Assembly (NCBI GenBank): GCA_937146805.1
Contig: CAKZRR010000001.1
Span: 1-48,252, forward strand
DNA: 48,252 bases
Source: an uncultured Owenweeksia sp.
Lineage (GTDB): Bacteria > Bacteroidota > Bacteroidia > Flavobacteriales > Schleiferiaceae
Direction: 5' to 3'
The notes beneath the pieces are model-generated. The model was not told the origin of the DNA. It saw only the letters and a program-made list of their open reading frames with translations, and did no database searches. Each line of letters opens with the position of its first letter. Within the stretch, counting starts at the first letter, position 1. Positions 1 to 8,091 of the stretch are shown here, piece after piece. A program made the position numbers and the translations under genes.

Positions 1-159
1 AATAAAGCACGAACGGCGAAATTCCGCAGGAATTTCCCAAGTGAGCCAAAACCAGCAATAAAGTTTATACGGTGTTGAACGAATCCTCCCTCCCGGTCGG
101 AAGCTTGCCAGACAAAAATAAAACAATTCTTACTTTTAAATGAACTAAAAATTAAGATC
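1..159. other. Non-coding left flank of the recombinase/transposase element
   Basis: No gene is seen here. There is a perfect 8-bp inverted repeat, GAAATTCC-gca-GGAATTTC, at 18-36. This could be part of the left end of the IS91-like element that follows, or a remnant of an older neighbour. The element boundary could not be fixed, because IS91-type elements have neither terminal inverted repeats nor target duplications. Confidence 0.3.
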
Positions 160-1063
160 ATGATAAAAAAAAAGTAAAACAATCCTTGAAACCGCATTAG
201 ATGAAGTAGAGGGGTTTAACGTTGTTTGTGAAGTACTTACTAAAAGTTTTGCTATAAATGGTAAAGCGGCAAGCACGTTGAATAATTATTTAAGATGTTT
301 AGCACATTTAGCGATTCATACGGAAATGAGTCCTGAAAAGTTGAGTAAAACGGCAATTGATGACTACCTTTTTCATTGTCAACATTTACATAAAACACCT
401 TCTGAGAGCTTTTTTAAACACACTATTTTTGGATTGAGAGCGCTATACAAAGTTCTTGGGATGTCTGGTCAAAAAGTAAACTTACCGCAAATAAAACGAG
501 ATACAAAACTGCCAATAGTCCTTAGTAAATCGGAAGTTAAAAGTTTACTCAATGCTCCCAAATACCTGAAGCACCGTTTAATGTTAGCGGTTTTATATGG
601 TTGCGGTTTGCGTAGTTATGAATTGTGTGATTTGAGATTGTCAGATATTGATTTTGAACGGAAAACGGTTTTTGTAAAAAAGAAAAAAGGAATCGTTGAT
701 CGCTACGTTCCATTGAGCGACCACCTGGCTAGAGGATTACAAAAGTACTTTCAGAGCGAACAGCCACAGGTTTATGTTTTTAACAGTCAGAAAACGGATG
801 ATGGTGCATTTAAGCCGCTTACAACAAGAGCCGTTCAATGGCTTATTAAGGAGTGTCGCGGTAAAATACAAACCAACAAAAAAATCACAGCACATACCTT
901 AAGACATACGTATGCCACGCATTTATTGGAAGATGGTTTGAATATAATGAGCTTGAAGGAACTTCTTGGGCATGCACATATTGAAACCACTTTAGTCTAT
1001 TTACATGTTGCCAATACAGGTAGTTCTAAAAAATTTAGTCCACTCGATACACTGTTTAAATAA
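160..1063 (+). CDS. Tyrosine recombinase of an IS91-like element, apparently frameshifted near its start
   Basis: A XerC/D-type tyrosine recombinase that would cut and rejoin DNA through a tyrosine. Numbered from the TTG at 278, the catalytic set is complete: Arg112 (GCGLRSYE), His206-x-x-Arg209 (HTLRH), His232 (LLGHAH) and nucleophile Tyr241. That TTG start gives only 261 residues and cuts the N-terminal core-binding domain. The same frame is open back to 167, and a good ATG lies at 160 in another frame, just before nine A residues (165-173). With eight A residues, the ATG frame would run straight in and give a normal 300-residue protein starting MIKKSKTILE. The stop TAA (1061-1063) overlaps the ATG of the transposase, so the two are translationally coupled. 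Whether the A9 tract is a slippage site, a mutation or a sequencing error is not known. Confidence 0.75.
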
Positions 1064-2187
1064 TGCGTCCGAAATATAAAGTTGCTGATGTTCTTGAACT
1101 GGAACAAAAGCAGCTCAATACGCTAAGTTTAACGACTTGGCACTACCGCTGCCTGCAAGCTATTCGACGGTGTAGGACTAGTGCCATGGGTGGACATATT
1201 GACAAGTGTAACTGTTGTAAAAAACTTCACTTAAGCTATAATAGTTGTCGCAATCGACATTGCCCTACCTGCCAAGGTCACAAGCGAGAAGAATGGATTA
1301 GAGCAAGGGAATTGGAACTGTTAAATACACCTTATTTCCATGTGGTTTTCACCTTGCCAAGCGAACTCAACAAATGGGCGCTGAGTGATGGTAAAATAAT
1401 TTATGCCTGCCTTTTTAAAGCAGCATGGCAAACATTGCAACAGTTTGGTGACAATCCTAAACATTTAGGTGGTAAAATGGGAATGATATCTGTGCTGCAC
1501 ACTTGGGGTCAAAATTTAAGTTTACACCCACATTTACACTGCATTGTTCCTGGGGGTGGAATTACTAAAGCCGGCAAATGGAAAACCGCTAAAAACAAAG
1601 GAAAGTACTTGTTTAATGTTAAATCAATGAGTCTAGTTTTTAGGGCAAAATACGTGGCATTACTGCGTAAAAGTAATATCAACATTCCTCAGCAAATATA
1701 TGATGTAATATTCTCTAAGAAATGGGTCGTTTACGCAAAACAGCCTTTTTCAAAACCTGAATATGTAGTAGAATATTTAGGAAGATACACGCATAAAATT
1801 GCGATCGGTAACCACCGTATAAACAACATAGACTACCAAAATAAAACGGTTAGTTTTAGTGCGAAGAATTACAAAAAAGGAGGTGCAAAACAAAACCTTA
1901 CTTTAAGTTCTAGCGAATTCGTTCGTCGTTTTGGGTTACATATTTTACCCAAAGGATTTACCCGAATACGGCATTACGGAATATTAAGTAGTAGTTGGAA
2001 AAAAGTGAAATTGCCCGAGTTACAGACGATGCTCTCTAAAAAGGGAATAACACAAATCAAACCCAAATCTAAACCTGAAAATTCACACCGTAAATGCCCT
2101 CATTGTAAAAAGGGAATATTAGAAACAGTATTGCTTTTTGATCAAAGAGGACCTCCAAAAGAATGGTTGAAAAAATTAAATAAATGA
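1063..2187 (+). CDS. IS91-family Y2/HUH transposase
   Basis: A 374-residue rolling-circle transposase of the IS91 family. An N-terminal zinc-binding region carries Cys49, Cys51, Cys52, Cys62, Cys67 and Cys70 (CNCCKK and CRNRHCPTC). The metal-binding HUH motif is HPHLHC at 155-160. Two tyrosines spaced YLGRY (Tyr238 and Tyr242) fit the Y2 nucleophile pattern. A further CPHC pair lies near the C-terminus. The ATG overlaps the upstream recombinase stop as TAATG. Some IS91-family elements are known to carry a phage-integrase-like gene ahead of the transposase, which matches this layout. The frame is intact, so the enzyme may still be active. Confidence 0.93.
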   Translation: MRPKYKVADVLELEQKQLNTLSLTTWHYRCLQAIRRCRTSAMGGHIDKCNCCKKLHLSYNSCRNRHCPTCQGHKREEWIRARELELLNTPYFHVVFTLPSELNKWALSDGKIIYACLFKAAWQTLQQFGDNPKHLGGKMGMISVLHTWGQNLSLHPHLHCIVPGGGITKAGKWKTAKNKGKYLFNVKSMSLVFRAKYVALLRKSNINIPQQIYDVIFSKKWVVYAKQPFSKPEYVVEYLGRYTHKIAIGNHRINNIDYQNKTVSFSAKNYKKGGAKQNLTLSSSEFVRRFGLHILPKGFTRIRHYGILSSSWKKVKLPELQTMLSKKGITQIKPKSKPENSHRKCPHCKKGILETVLLFDQRGPPKEWLKKLNK

Positions 2188-2511
2188 TTATTAAACACTT
2201 AAAAAAATTGCAAATGCGAACTGGATAACTATTGCCTAAAAATTAGCAAAAACGTTGTAAATCAACATGTTTGAATCAAAAACGATGGAAAAACTTAGAA
2301 AAAAGAATGAAATAGTCTAATTTTAAAGAAAATCAAATAGTTCTCCAAACAACCATCAATCCCAAATAAACACCATTTTTATCGTTTTACCCATAGTGAC
2401 TGAAATGGCGACACTTGTGCTGAGCATTTCTCGAAGTAAACGGATCCGTCAACAAGATATTCAGCGCTGGCCTATCGGCGCGCCGAATACTTAGTTATTA
2501 GCAAACGTTTT
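2188..2511. other. Intergenic stretch downstream of the transposase
   Basis: This 324-base stretch has no credible gene. The part up to about 2445 is A/T-rich and probably contains the right end of the IS91-like element. From 2447 it holds the attC-like hairpin listed separately. Confidence 0.4.
2447..2502 (-). repeat. attC-like recombination hairpin (site 1)
   Basis: Read on the minus strand, the site lies just after the stop of the beta-propeller gene. Arms TATTCGGCGC and GCGCTGAATA (plus-strand 2480-2489 and 2458-2467) pair with one mismatch around a short loop. The outer boxes are GCTAATAAC (2494-2502) and GTTGACG (2447-2453), the latter close to the integron core GTTRRRY. The call rests on shape and position only. 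Confidence 0.45.
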
Positions 2512-3489
2512 TTATTCAGTTAATATTTCAATTGTATTATCTTTTGCAATTGCGATTTGTTTGGTCTTTGGGTTAAAAGCAATTTTCGGTAAATATTCAA
2601 GATGATGTATTATTGAAGAACCTTGATTTCCAGAATTTACATCTTCTATTTTATCAATTATTTCGCCTGTAGTCAAGTCGATTATTTTTGGATATTTGTA
2701 TAAGTCCCAACATTTTTTATCGTCAATTGCAAATATATTTCCGAACTCTCCATTAATTCTCACAGATTTCTCTACTTCATTTGATTTAATATTCCAAATA
2801 GCAATATGTCCTGGTGGAATAGGTTCTTCATTTTCATCATCCATTGATTCTTCTTTGGAAGCGCAAACTAAAACTCGGTCATTATCTATAAAACTTGCAG
2901 AACAAATCTCAGAAGTGACATTTGGAATTGTTTTGCCTTCATCAAGTAATTTTGGTTCGTTAATACAATCTTCAATATTGAAGAGTTCGATTGAATCAAA
3001 AGGATGCCAAAACCATCCTTTACTTAAAAGGTGTTTATTGTCTTTACTTACTTCTAATCTTGAATGAAAGAAATCTTGAGGGTCTCGTTTTAACTTATTT
3101 GTTATAATTTCTCCAGTTTCTACATTTTCTATATCGAGTCTGCAATATTCAATCGGACAATGAATTAAATATGTTTCGTTTTTTAAAGTAAAAAATACAG
3201 CAGGAAATTCATAAACTGATGATTGATAATAGCTTCTATTGATTTCTCTTAACAGTTCTCCATTTTTTAATAATAAACCTTTAGTTCCTAACTTTTGAAA
3301 TATTAGCACATATTCTCCATTTTCGGAAGTTATTGAACCATCACATACGAATCCGTGATGATATTTATGTAATTGTTCTTTTTCTCCGTTTTCTAAATAT
3401 TGAGTTCCAGCAGAATTCCAGTCGACAACTTTGTTATCAAACCAATCAATTGTTCTCACAGAATATGCTTTTATAGTTTTTCTCTGCAT
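2512..3489 (-). CDS. Beta-propeller-like (WD40-type) protein of unknown function, cassette gene
   Basis: A 325-residue protein without a signal peptide or membrane segment, so probably cytoplasmic. The family was not recognised. Short beta-strand repeats with alternating 'DxxTGE' turns and strands such as GHIAIWNIKSNE and KQIAIAKDNTIEIL suggest WD40 or YVTN-like blades. An acidic loop (EESMDDENEE) lies near the middle. It is flanked on both sides by attC-like hairpins, which suggests it is the payload of a mobile gene cassette. Start ATG at 3489 lies shortly after the R'-type box of the upstream site. Confidence 0.75.
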   Translation of the reverse strand: MQRKTIKAYSVRTIDWFDNKVVDWNSAGTQYLENGEKEQLHKYHHGFVCDGSITSENGEYVLIFQKLGTKGLLLKNGELLREINRSYYQSSVYEFPAVFFTLKNETYLIHCPIEYCRLDIENVETGEIITNKLKRDPQDFFHSRLEVSKDNKHLLSKGWFWHPFDSIELFNIEDCINEPKLLDEGKTIPNVTSEICSASFIDNDRVLVCASKEESMDDENEEPIPPGHIAIWNIKSNEVEKSVRINGEFGNIFAIDDKKCWDLYKYPKIIDLTTGEIIDKIEDVNSGNQGSSIIHHLEYLPKIAFNPKTKQIAIAKDNTIEILTE

Positions 3490-3504
3490 TTAGTTTTTAA
3501 TGTT

Positions 3505-3702
3505 TGCTAACGTTCTGTGTATGGACAGTAGGGCAGGTTCGAAGCACTTTACTTTCAGTTTACCATTAAGCCAAAACAAACGTTTTTGCTTTTAATTTTC
3601 AATTATGTTAAACGTCAAAACTTTGTTTTGGCGTTGCCTGCTCAAAGAACAGGACTTTCAATTTATCACTAAATGCCCTATTGGCTATACACCTTGTTGT
3701 GG
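3505..3702 (-). repeat. attC-like recombination hairpin (site 2)
   Basis: About 200 bases between two minus-strand genes. The long arms are imperfectly complementary: 3516-3536 contains GTGTATGGACAGTAGGGCA, and 3674-3692 contains TGCCCTATTGGCTATACAC. Inner arms CCAAAACAAA and TTTGTTTTGG also pair. The outer boxes on the minus strand are CCACAAC (3696-3702) and GTTAGCA (3505-3511). This is the size and architecture of a long integron attC site. Confidence 0.65.
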
Positions 3703-3709
3703 GTAGTTT

Positions 3710-4330
3710 TTATTTTTCTCCTATTTGTTCATATTCGATTACACCTGTCCAATATTTGATAAGTTGCTTCTTAGAAACTGCCTGTTCTTTATACAAGTCA
3801 ATCATTTCTATTTGATAACCTTCAAAATCCTTTTCTTTCATATCGGTTAGGATTTTATCAGCCTTCGTAGTGTCACCTGAAGCTTCTAAAACTCCCACAT
3901 ATTCAATCAACAGGTCGAAATTAAGTGTGTCAATTTTAAGGTAGTCTTCATATTTTTCAATTGCTCTTGAATAATACTCGTTTGCATCATCAATTTTACC
4001 TTCAAGTTCTAAATACAAAGCTTTTTGTCCTAGGTATAATGGCTTGTCGGTCAGTCCAATTAATTTGTCGGCTACCTGAATTAATCCTTTTGAATCTTTC
4101 TTTCTAAACAGAAGTGTCGTTTTGTGATTTAATGCACTAAAGTTTTGGTCGTCAAACTCTAATGCCTTATTTGTCAAAGCAAGGGAACTGTCAATTTTAA
4201 TATCGTCATTTAGTTTAGCAAACATGTAAACATCCATGGCTTGCTTCATCGTTTCCTTCGACTCTTCAGACTGACGGCAAGAAGTCAATATCAAACAGCT
4301 TACAATAATTAAAGTTAGTCTTATGCTCAT
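3710..4330 (-). CDS. TPR-containing lipoprotein, cassette gene
   Basis: A predicted lipoprotein of 206 residues with tetratricopeptide-like helices. From the ATG at 4330 it begins MSIRLTLIIVSC and has a lipobox LTSC with the acylated cysteine at residue 18. A longer reading from a GTG at 4351 is possible, but that GTG lies inside the attC-like site and puts a basic segment ahead of the signal peptide, so the ATG is preferred. Helical pairs such as ALTNKALEFDDQNFSALN and DANEYYSRAIEKYEDYL match TPR spacing. It would sit on the periplasmic face of a membrane as a scaffold. Attc-like sites flank it on both sides. The partner is unknown. Confidence 0.8.
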   Translation of the reverse strand: MSIRLTLIIVSCLILTSCRQSEESKETMKQAMDVYMFAKLNDDIKIDSSLALTNKALEFDDQNFSALNHKTTLLFRKKDSKGLIQVADKLIGLTDKPLYLGQKALYLELEGKIDDANEYYSRAIEKYEDYLKIDTLNFDLLIEYVGVLEASGDTTKADKILTDMKEKDFEGYQIEMIDLYKEQAVSKKQLIKYWTGVIEYEQIGEK

Positions 4331-4347
4331 TGGTTTTTTCAAATTAC

Positions 4348-4397
4348 CCACAACGTGGGTATATCCGCAATGTGCAGATATACCGCTTTCGTTAGTC
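4348..4397 (-). repeat. attC-like recombination hairpin (site 3)
   Basis: A compact site between the integrase fragment and the TPR lipoprotein. Arms GGTATATC-c-GC (4358-4368) and GC-a-GATATACC (4374-4384) pair around a five-base loop. The outer boxes on the minus strand are GACTAAC (4391-4397) and GTTGTGG (4348-4354). The stop codon of the integrase fragment lies inside the first box, and the box CCACAAC recurs at site 2. Confidence 0.55.
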
Positions 4398-4652
4398 TTT
4401 GTTTATTTGTTTATTAGTCAGTGTTTTATCTCTTAAAATAGCGTCCAAAGGGTTTTCTATCCTGCGCAGAGATTTGTTGCTAACCTGTGCGTATATGGCT
4501 GTTGTTTCGGGGCTGCTGTGCCCCAAAAGTTCTTGAATGTAACGGGTGTCAGTCCCTCGCTCTAGCAGGTGCGTTGCAAAACTGTGCCTAAAGGTATGAG
4601 GAGTAGAGCGTTTGGTAAAATTATTTGTTTGAATAACGGCTTGGTTTGGCAT
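4392..4652 (-). pseudogene. C-terminal fragment of a tyrosine recombinase (left copy)
   Basis: An 86-residue ORF covering only the last part of a XerC/D or integron-integrase-like catalytic domain. It keeps His19-x-x-Arg22 ([10 protein letters not shown]), His45 (LLGHSS) and Tyr54. The first catalytic arginine and the whole DNA-binding domain are missing, so it cannot be a working recombinase alone. A near-identical start is found in inverted orientation at 37607. Homology begins at the same 40-base leader in both copies. It lies at the head of a row of cassette-like genes, as an integrase would in an integron. Confidence 0.8.
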
Positions 4653-4679
4653 AAACCAAATGTAGCAAACATCTTATAA
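4640..4679 (-). repeat. 40-base leader shared with 37580-37619 (left copy)
   Basis: The 40 bases from TTATAAGATG to CAAACCAAG are identical in the two integrase-fragment loci, although the coding parts diverge. It includes the start codon inside a hairpin TTGGTTT-atgcc-AAACCAA. Sequence upstream of it differs between the copies. Confidence 0.75.
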
Positions 4680-4873
4680 GTTTAACCCGTTAAGCATTTA
4701 GGTAAAGTTAACTTTCAAATTGTTTACCTCTCTAGGGCTTTCGAAAATATTACTTTGAAAGCACTCTGTTATTGATTGTAGTAATTGCTCCTTATTCATC
4801 TTTCAAATATAGATGGATTTAGTTTTTGATAATTCCAACACTCTGTCTCCTAAAAGGATAACTTATATGATGG
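4653..4873. other. Intergenic stretch left of the core region
   Basis: No firm gene. A 33-codon ORF on the minus strand (4698-4799, starting MNKEQLLQSI) has an ordinary composition and could be a remnant of a gene's 5' end, but nothing confirms it is translated. Confidence 0.3.
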
Positions 4874-5515
4874 TTACTTATCTATTTCAAACCGCAAGGA
4901 GTTTACCTCCACTTCTTTTTTTAATCCATCAAGGGCAAAAACATCCACAATGTAAACCACATCTCCAGACTCTACTTTATCAAAAACAGCCTGTGCTTCA
5001 TCTGTAAATCTACTTCCTGAAACTTCAACTGAACCAACAAGTTCCGAATCTCTCATGGCTATGATTTTAAATCTGGTAATGCTCGTTTCAACACCACAGC
5101 CTGTTATTTCCCAATCAACATAGATTGATTCTATTCCTTTGGCTTTCTTCAAGACTTCAACAGATAGAACTCCTGACACTTTATTAAAAACCGAAGCTTG
5201 AGGGAGTGGAATTGGGTAAACACGAATTCTTTTTTCAGTCAGCAACACGGTGTCTTTATTTTCCACCTTTGAAAACATAAGGTTTACTTGACCAACCTTA
5301 TCTGGAATTATGAGTAAGTATGAACTATCGCGAGAAACAGTACCGTTGTCACATGTTATCACTAAATCTAAACCGTCAAAACCCTCAAGGCTAAAACGTG
5401 CGTGATTATGACCAATCGGATACAATCGTCCATTTCTAATTTCTAGAATCAAATCTTGAGCCCACAAATTAGTGCACAACAAACTCAAAAAAGCAAATAG
5501 TAAAGTTGGCTTCAT
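4874..5515 (-). CDS. Secreted GldM C-terminal-domain-like protein
   Basis: A 213-residue protein with a clear signal peptide (MKPTLLFAFLSLLCTNLWAQ). The rest resembles the periplasmic C-terminal domains of GldM, the T9SS/gliding motor subunit: a beta-sandwich stretch ending in RIRVYPIPLPQA, then a second unit with ITRFKIIAMRD, a SRFTDEAQ segment and GDVVYIVDVFALDG. GldM itself has an N-terminal membrane helix and several such domains (about 500 residues); here only the C-terminal part exists and is secreted by itself. It could bind T9SS components or cargo, but that is inference. No other gld or por gene is nearby. Confidence 0.6.
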   Translation of the reverse strand: MKPTLLFAFLSLLCTNLWAQDLILEIRNGRLYPIGHNHARFSLEGFDGLDLVITCDNGTVSRDSSYLLIIPDKVGQVNLMFSKVENKDTVLLTEKRIRVYPIPLPQASVFNKVSGVLSVEVLKKAKGIESIYVDWEITGCGVETSITRFKIIAMRDSELVGSVEVSGSRFTDEAQAVFDKVESGDVVYIVDVFALDGLKKEVEVNSLRFEIDK

Positions 5516-5558
5516 GTTAATCTAGTTAACGGCAAGTAACTAATAACATTTCAATGTT

Positions 5559-6062
5559 TCATAATCTGATTAACTCTAATTGCTTTTCTACCTTCCTTCT
5601 TAATCTATAAGTAAAATACCCTGATAGAATTACCTGCAGAAAAATGACAACTATTATTAGAAAAGTGAATTTCGAATTATGTAATGTAGCTTCGGAAAAA
5701 TCCGTAAAATATAAAACCAACGCCAGTACAACTAATGCTATGTAGGTAGTAACTAATTTGAAAGGATTTGGAAAAACCATTCCTTCAATAAGCACCCTGT
5801 TCGACTGAATGATTTTGGTTCCTACAAAATAAGCATTGCCACGGCTGTAATGCCAAAAGCCTCTCGCCCCCAATCCAAAGTTCCATTTTTCCCAAAGCTC
5901 AAATTGCTCATTACTCACAATTTTTCCAAGTAAACTGACCTTAAAGTCAAAGTACTTTGAATCAACAATTTTACCTATGGTGTTATCTAAGTTGCGCTCA
6001 CTATACGGGTATTCATACTCAACCCTTTTAACAAATAATAGATAACGAATTAACTTTTTCAC
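5559..6062 (-). CDS. Unknown protein with two C-terminal membrane helices
   Basis: A 167-residue protein of no recognised family. The first 100 residues look soluble, with aromatic-rich stretches (WEKWNFGLGARGFWHYSRG). Two hydrophobic segments follow (about 103-120 and 132-152), then a basic tail. The start is GTG at 6062, only two bases after the stop of the ABC-F gene, so the two are probably co-transcribed. The function is unknown. Confidence 0.65.
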   Translation of the reverse strand: MKKLIRYLLFVKRVEYEYPYSERNLDNTIGKIVDSKYFDFKVSLLGKIVSNEQFELWEKWNFGLGARGFWHYSRGNAYFVGTKIIQSNRVLIEGMVFPNPFKLVTTYIALVVLALVLYFTDFSEATLHNSKFTFLIIVVIFLQVILSGYFTYRLRRKVEKQLELIRL

Positions 6063-6064
6063 AA

Positions 6065-7936
6065 CTAGCCTTCCTTCTCACTCAACTCCAACCAGCGCAT
6101 TTCCTTTTCATCCAATTCATCTTGTAAGGCCTTTGATTCTCTCGATAGTTCTTCTAACTTTTCAGCATCTAGTGTGGCATTTTCAAACTCTTTGGCTATT
6201 TCTGCTTTTCGCGTTTCTAACTTTTCCATTTCGCCTCCTAGGCTCTCCAACTCCAGGCGTTCGCCATAGGTTAGTTTGCTGGCATCTTTTTTAGGCGTAG
6301 CCTTAGGGGTTTTGGCAATTCCTTTTTCTCTTAACTTTTCGGTAGCCAGTCTATCTTCTTCATACACTTTGTACTCGCGGTAATTGCCATTAAAATCCTT
6401 TATTTCGCCATTGCCTCTAAAAACAAAGAGGTGATCGGTGAGCTTATCCATAAAGTAACGGTCGTGCGTTACTACCATGAGGCAACCTTGAAACTCCAAC
6501 AGGAATTCTTCCAATACATTTAAGGTAAGTATGTCCAAATCGTTGGTAGGTTCATCTAAAATCAAAAAGTTGGGGTTATCCATTAAAATGGTGAGTAAAT
6601 ACAACCTTCGCTTTTCGCCACCACTTAGTTTAGAAACATAGGTGTATTGCTTATCGCCTTCAAACAAAAAGCGATCGAGCATTTGAGAGGCGGTTACGTT
6701 TCTGCCCTTCTTCCCGATTGGTATAAAATCGGCTATTTCTTTAACCACTTCAATCACCCTTTTATCGCCATCTATGTTAATACCCGATTGGGTATAAAAG
6801 CCAAACTTTACGGTTTCGCCCGTAATTACTTTTCCGCCATCAATCTCCTCGCTGCCCGTTAATATTTTTAAAAGGGTGGTTTTACCCACTCCATTGGGGC
6901 CCACTATACCAATGCGCTCACCGCGCTTAAAAGTATAATCAAAGCCATCCAGTATTTTCAGGTCACCATAGTTTTTCTTAATTCTGTGCAGTTCTAAAAT
7001 CTTACTTCCCAGCCTTGTCATTTGCACTTCCATATCCAGTTGGCCTTTGCTTAAGTCCTTACCGGCCTCTTTCTTTATTTCATAAAAAGAATCAATGCGC
7101 GCCTTAGATTTTGTACCTCTTGCTTTGGGTTGTCTTCGCATCCATTCCAACTCCTTTTTCATTAAGTTTTTGGCCTTGCCCACATTTACGCCTTCTATCT
7201 CTTCGCGCTCTGCCTTACGCTCCAAAAAACTGGAGTAATTACCTGGATGGCTGTAGAGCGTTTCGTTTTCCAATTCAAAGATTTGATCGCAAATGCGCTC
7301 CAAAAAGTATCTATCATGTGTAACCATAAACAAAGTAATGCTGGGTTGCGATAGGTATTCTTCTAGCCACTCAATCATTTCCACATCCAAGTGGTTGGTA
7401 GGCTCGTCAAATATTAAAATATCTGGTTTGGAGATAAGTGTACGCGCCAAAGCAATACGCTTGCGCTGACCACCTGACAAATTATTGGCAATTCGATTAA
7501 CATCGTGCAAGCCCAGTTTGCCCAAAACTTGCTTTACTTGTGCTTCAAAGTCCCAGGCGTTATGCTGATCCATTTGATCAAAAGCTCTTTGGTAGGCGTC
7601 TACTTTTTCGGGGTTTTCCATGGCCACCTCATATTGCTTAATAATATGGGCTATTGGGTTATCAATAGACAAAACATTATCTAAAATACTAAGTGAGGTA
7701 TCAATTTCTGGGTCTTGAGTTAAGTAGCCCACGTTAATGCCTCTACGGTAGGTTACCAATCCTGCATCGGGTTTTTCATTTCCGGCTAGCATTTCCATTA
7801 TGGAAGTTTTGCCTGTCCCATTCTGAGCTACTAAAGCTACTTTTTGCCCTTGGGCTATGCCAAAAGACAAATCCTTAAAAAGGGTTCGAGCTCCAAAACT
7901 CTTCGAAATATTTTCTACCGACAGGTAATTAATCAT
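6065..7936 (-). CDS. uup: ABC-F family ATPase, Uup-like
   Basis: A 623-residue soluble twin ATPase without membrane segments. The first nucleotide-binding domain has Walker A QNGTGKTS (38-45), signature LSGGQ (153-157) and Walker B ILIFDEPT. The second has GPNGVGKTT (346-354), LSGGE (437-441) and LILDEPTND. An ABC-F linker lies between them. A C-terminal charged coiled coil (about 545-620) is typical of Uup, which binds DNA or ribosomes and is linked to transposon precise excision and ribosome function in other bacteria. The start ATG is the first residue of a canonical MINYLSVENISKSFG opening. Confidence 0.92.
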   Translation of the reverse strand: MINYLSVENISKSFGARTLFKDLSFGIAQGQKVALVAQNGTGKTSIMEMLAGNEKPDAGLVTYRRGINVGYLTQDPEIDTSLSILDNVLSIDNPIAHIIKQYEVAMENPEKVDAYQRAFDQMDQHNAWDFEAQVKQVLGKLGLHDVNRIANNLSGGQRKRIALARTLISKPDILIFDEPTNHLDVEMIEWLEEYLSQPSITLFMVTHDRYFLERICDQIFELENETLYSHPGNYSSFLERKAEREEIEGVNVGKAKNLMKKELEWMRRQPKARGTKSKARIDSFYEIKKEAGKDLSKGQLDMEVQMTRLGSKILELHRIKKNYGDLKILDGFDYTFKRGERIGIVGPNGVGKTTLLKILTGSEEIDGGKVITGETVKFGFYTQSGINIDGDKRVIEVVKEIADFIPIGKKGRNVTASQMLDRFLFEGDKQYTYVSKLSGGEKRRLYLLTILMDNPNFLILDEPTNDLDILTLNVLEEFLLEFQGCLMVVTHDRYFMDKLTDHLFVFRGNGEIKDFNGNYREYKVYEEDRLATEKLREKGIAKTPKATPKKDASKLTYGERLELESLGGEMEKLETRKAEIAKEFENATLDAEKLEELSRESKALQDELDEKEMRWLELSEKEG

Positions 7937-8091
7937 GCTGCTAATTTTGCGGTGAAATTACGAATGTTTGCTCCCCAAAAACTATCCAATATTAAGTATC
8001 TGCTGTAAGCAGGAATTGTATTTTCGCGGCTTCATTCGTTCATGCTATAAAGGCCAGAGCGGTTTTAACTAATGCTTGCTTAAAGCGTACC

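Larger units (their letters stand above)
160..2187 (+). mobile_element. IS91-like element with integrase and transposase genes (minimum extent)
   Basis: The element is defined by two coupled genes, a tyrosine recombinase and a Y2 transposase. Its outer ends were not located. The right end probably lies between 2188 and about 2446, where an attC-like hairpin belonging to the neighbouring cassette begins. The element therefore appears to have landed at the distal end of a cassette row. Confidence 0.7.

Noticed and set aside
2696-3067. Plus-strand ORF of 123 codons opposite the beta-propeller gene
   Set aside because: Ser/Phe-rich composition typical of the complement of a real gene; the minus-strand gene has better codon use and flanking sites.
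4698-4799. 33-codon ORF (MNKEQLLQSI...) ahead of the left integrase fragment
   Set aside because: It could be the lost N-terminus of the integrase, but it has no homologous counterpart beside the right-hand copy and no recognisable motif.
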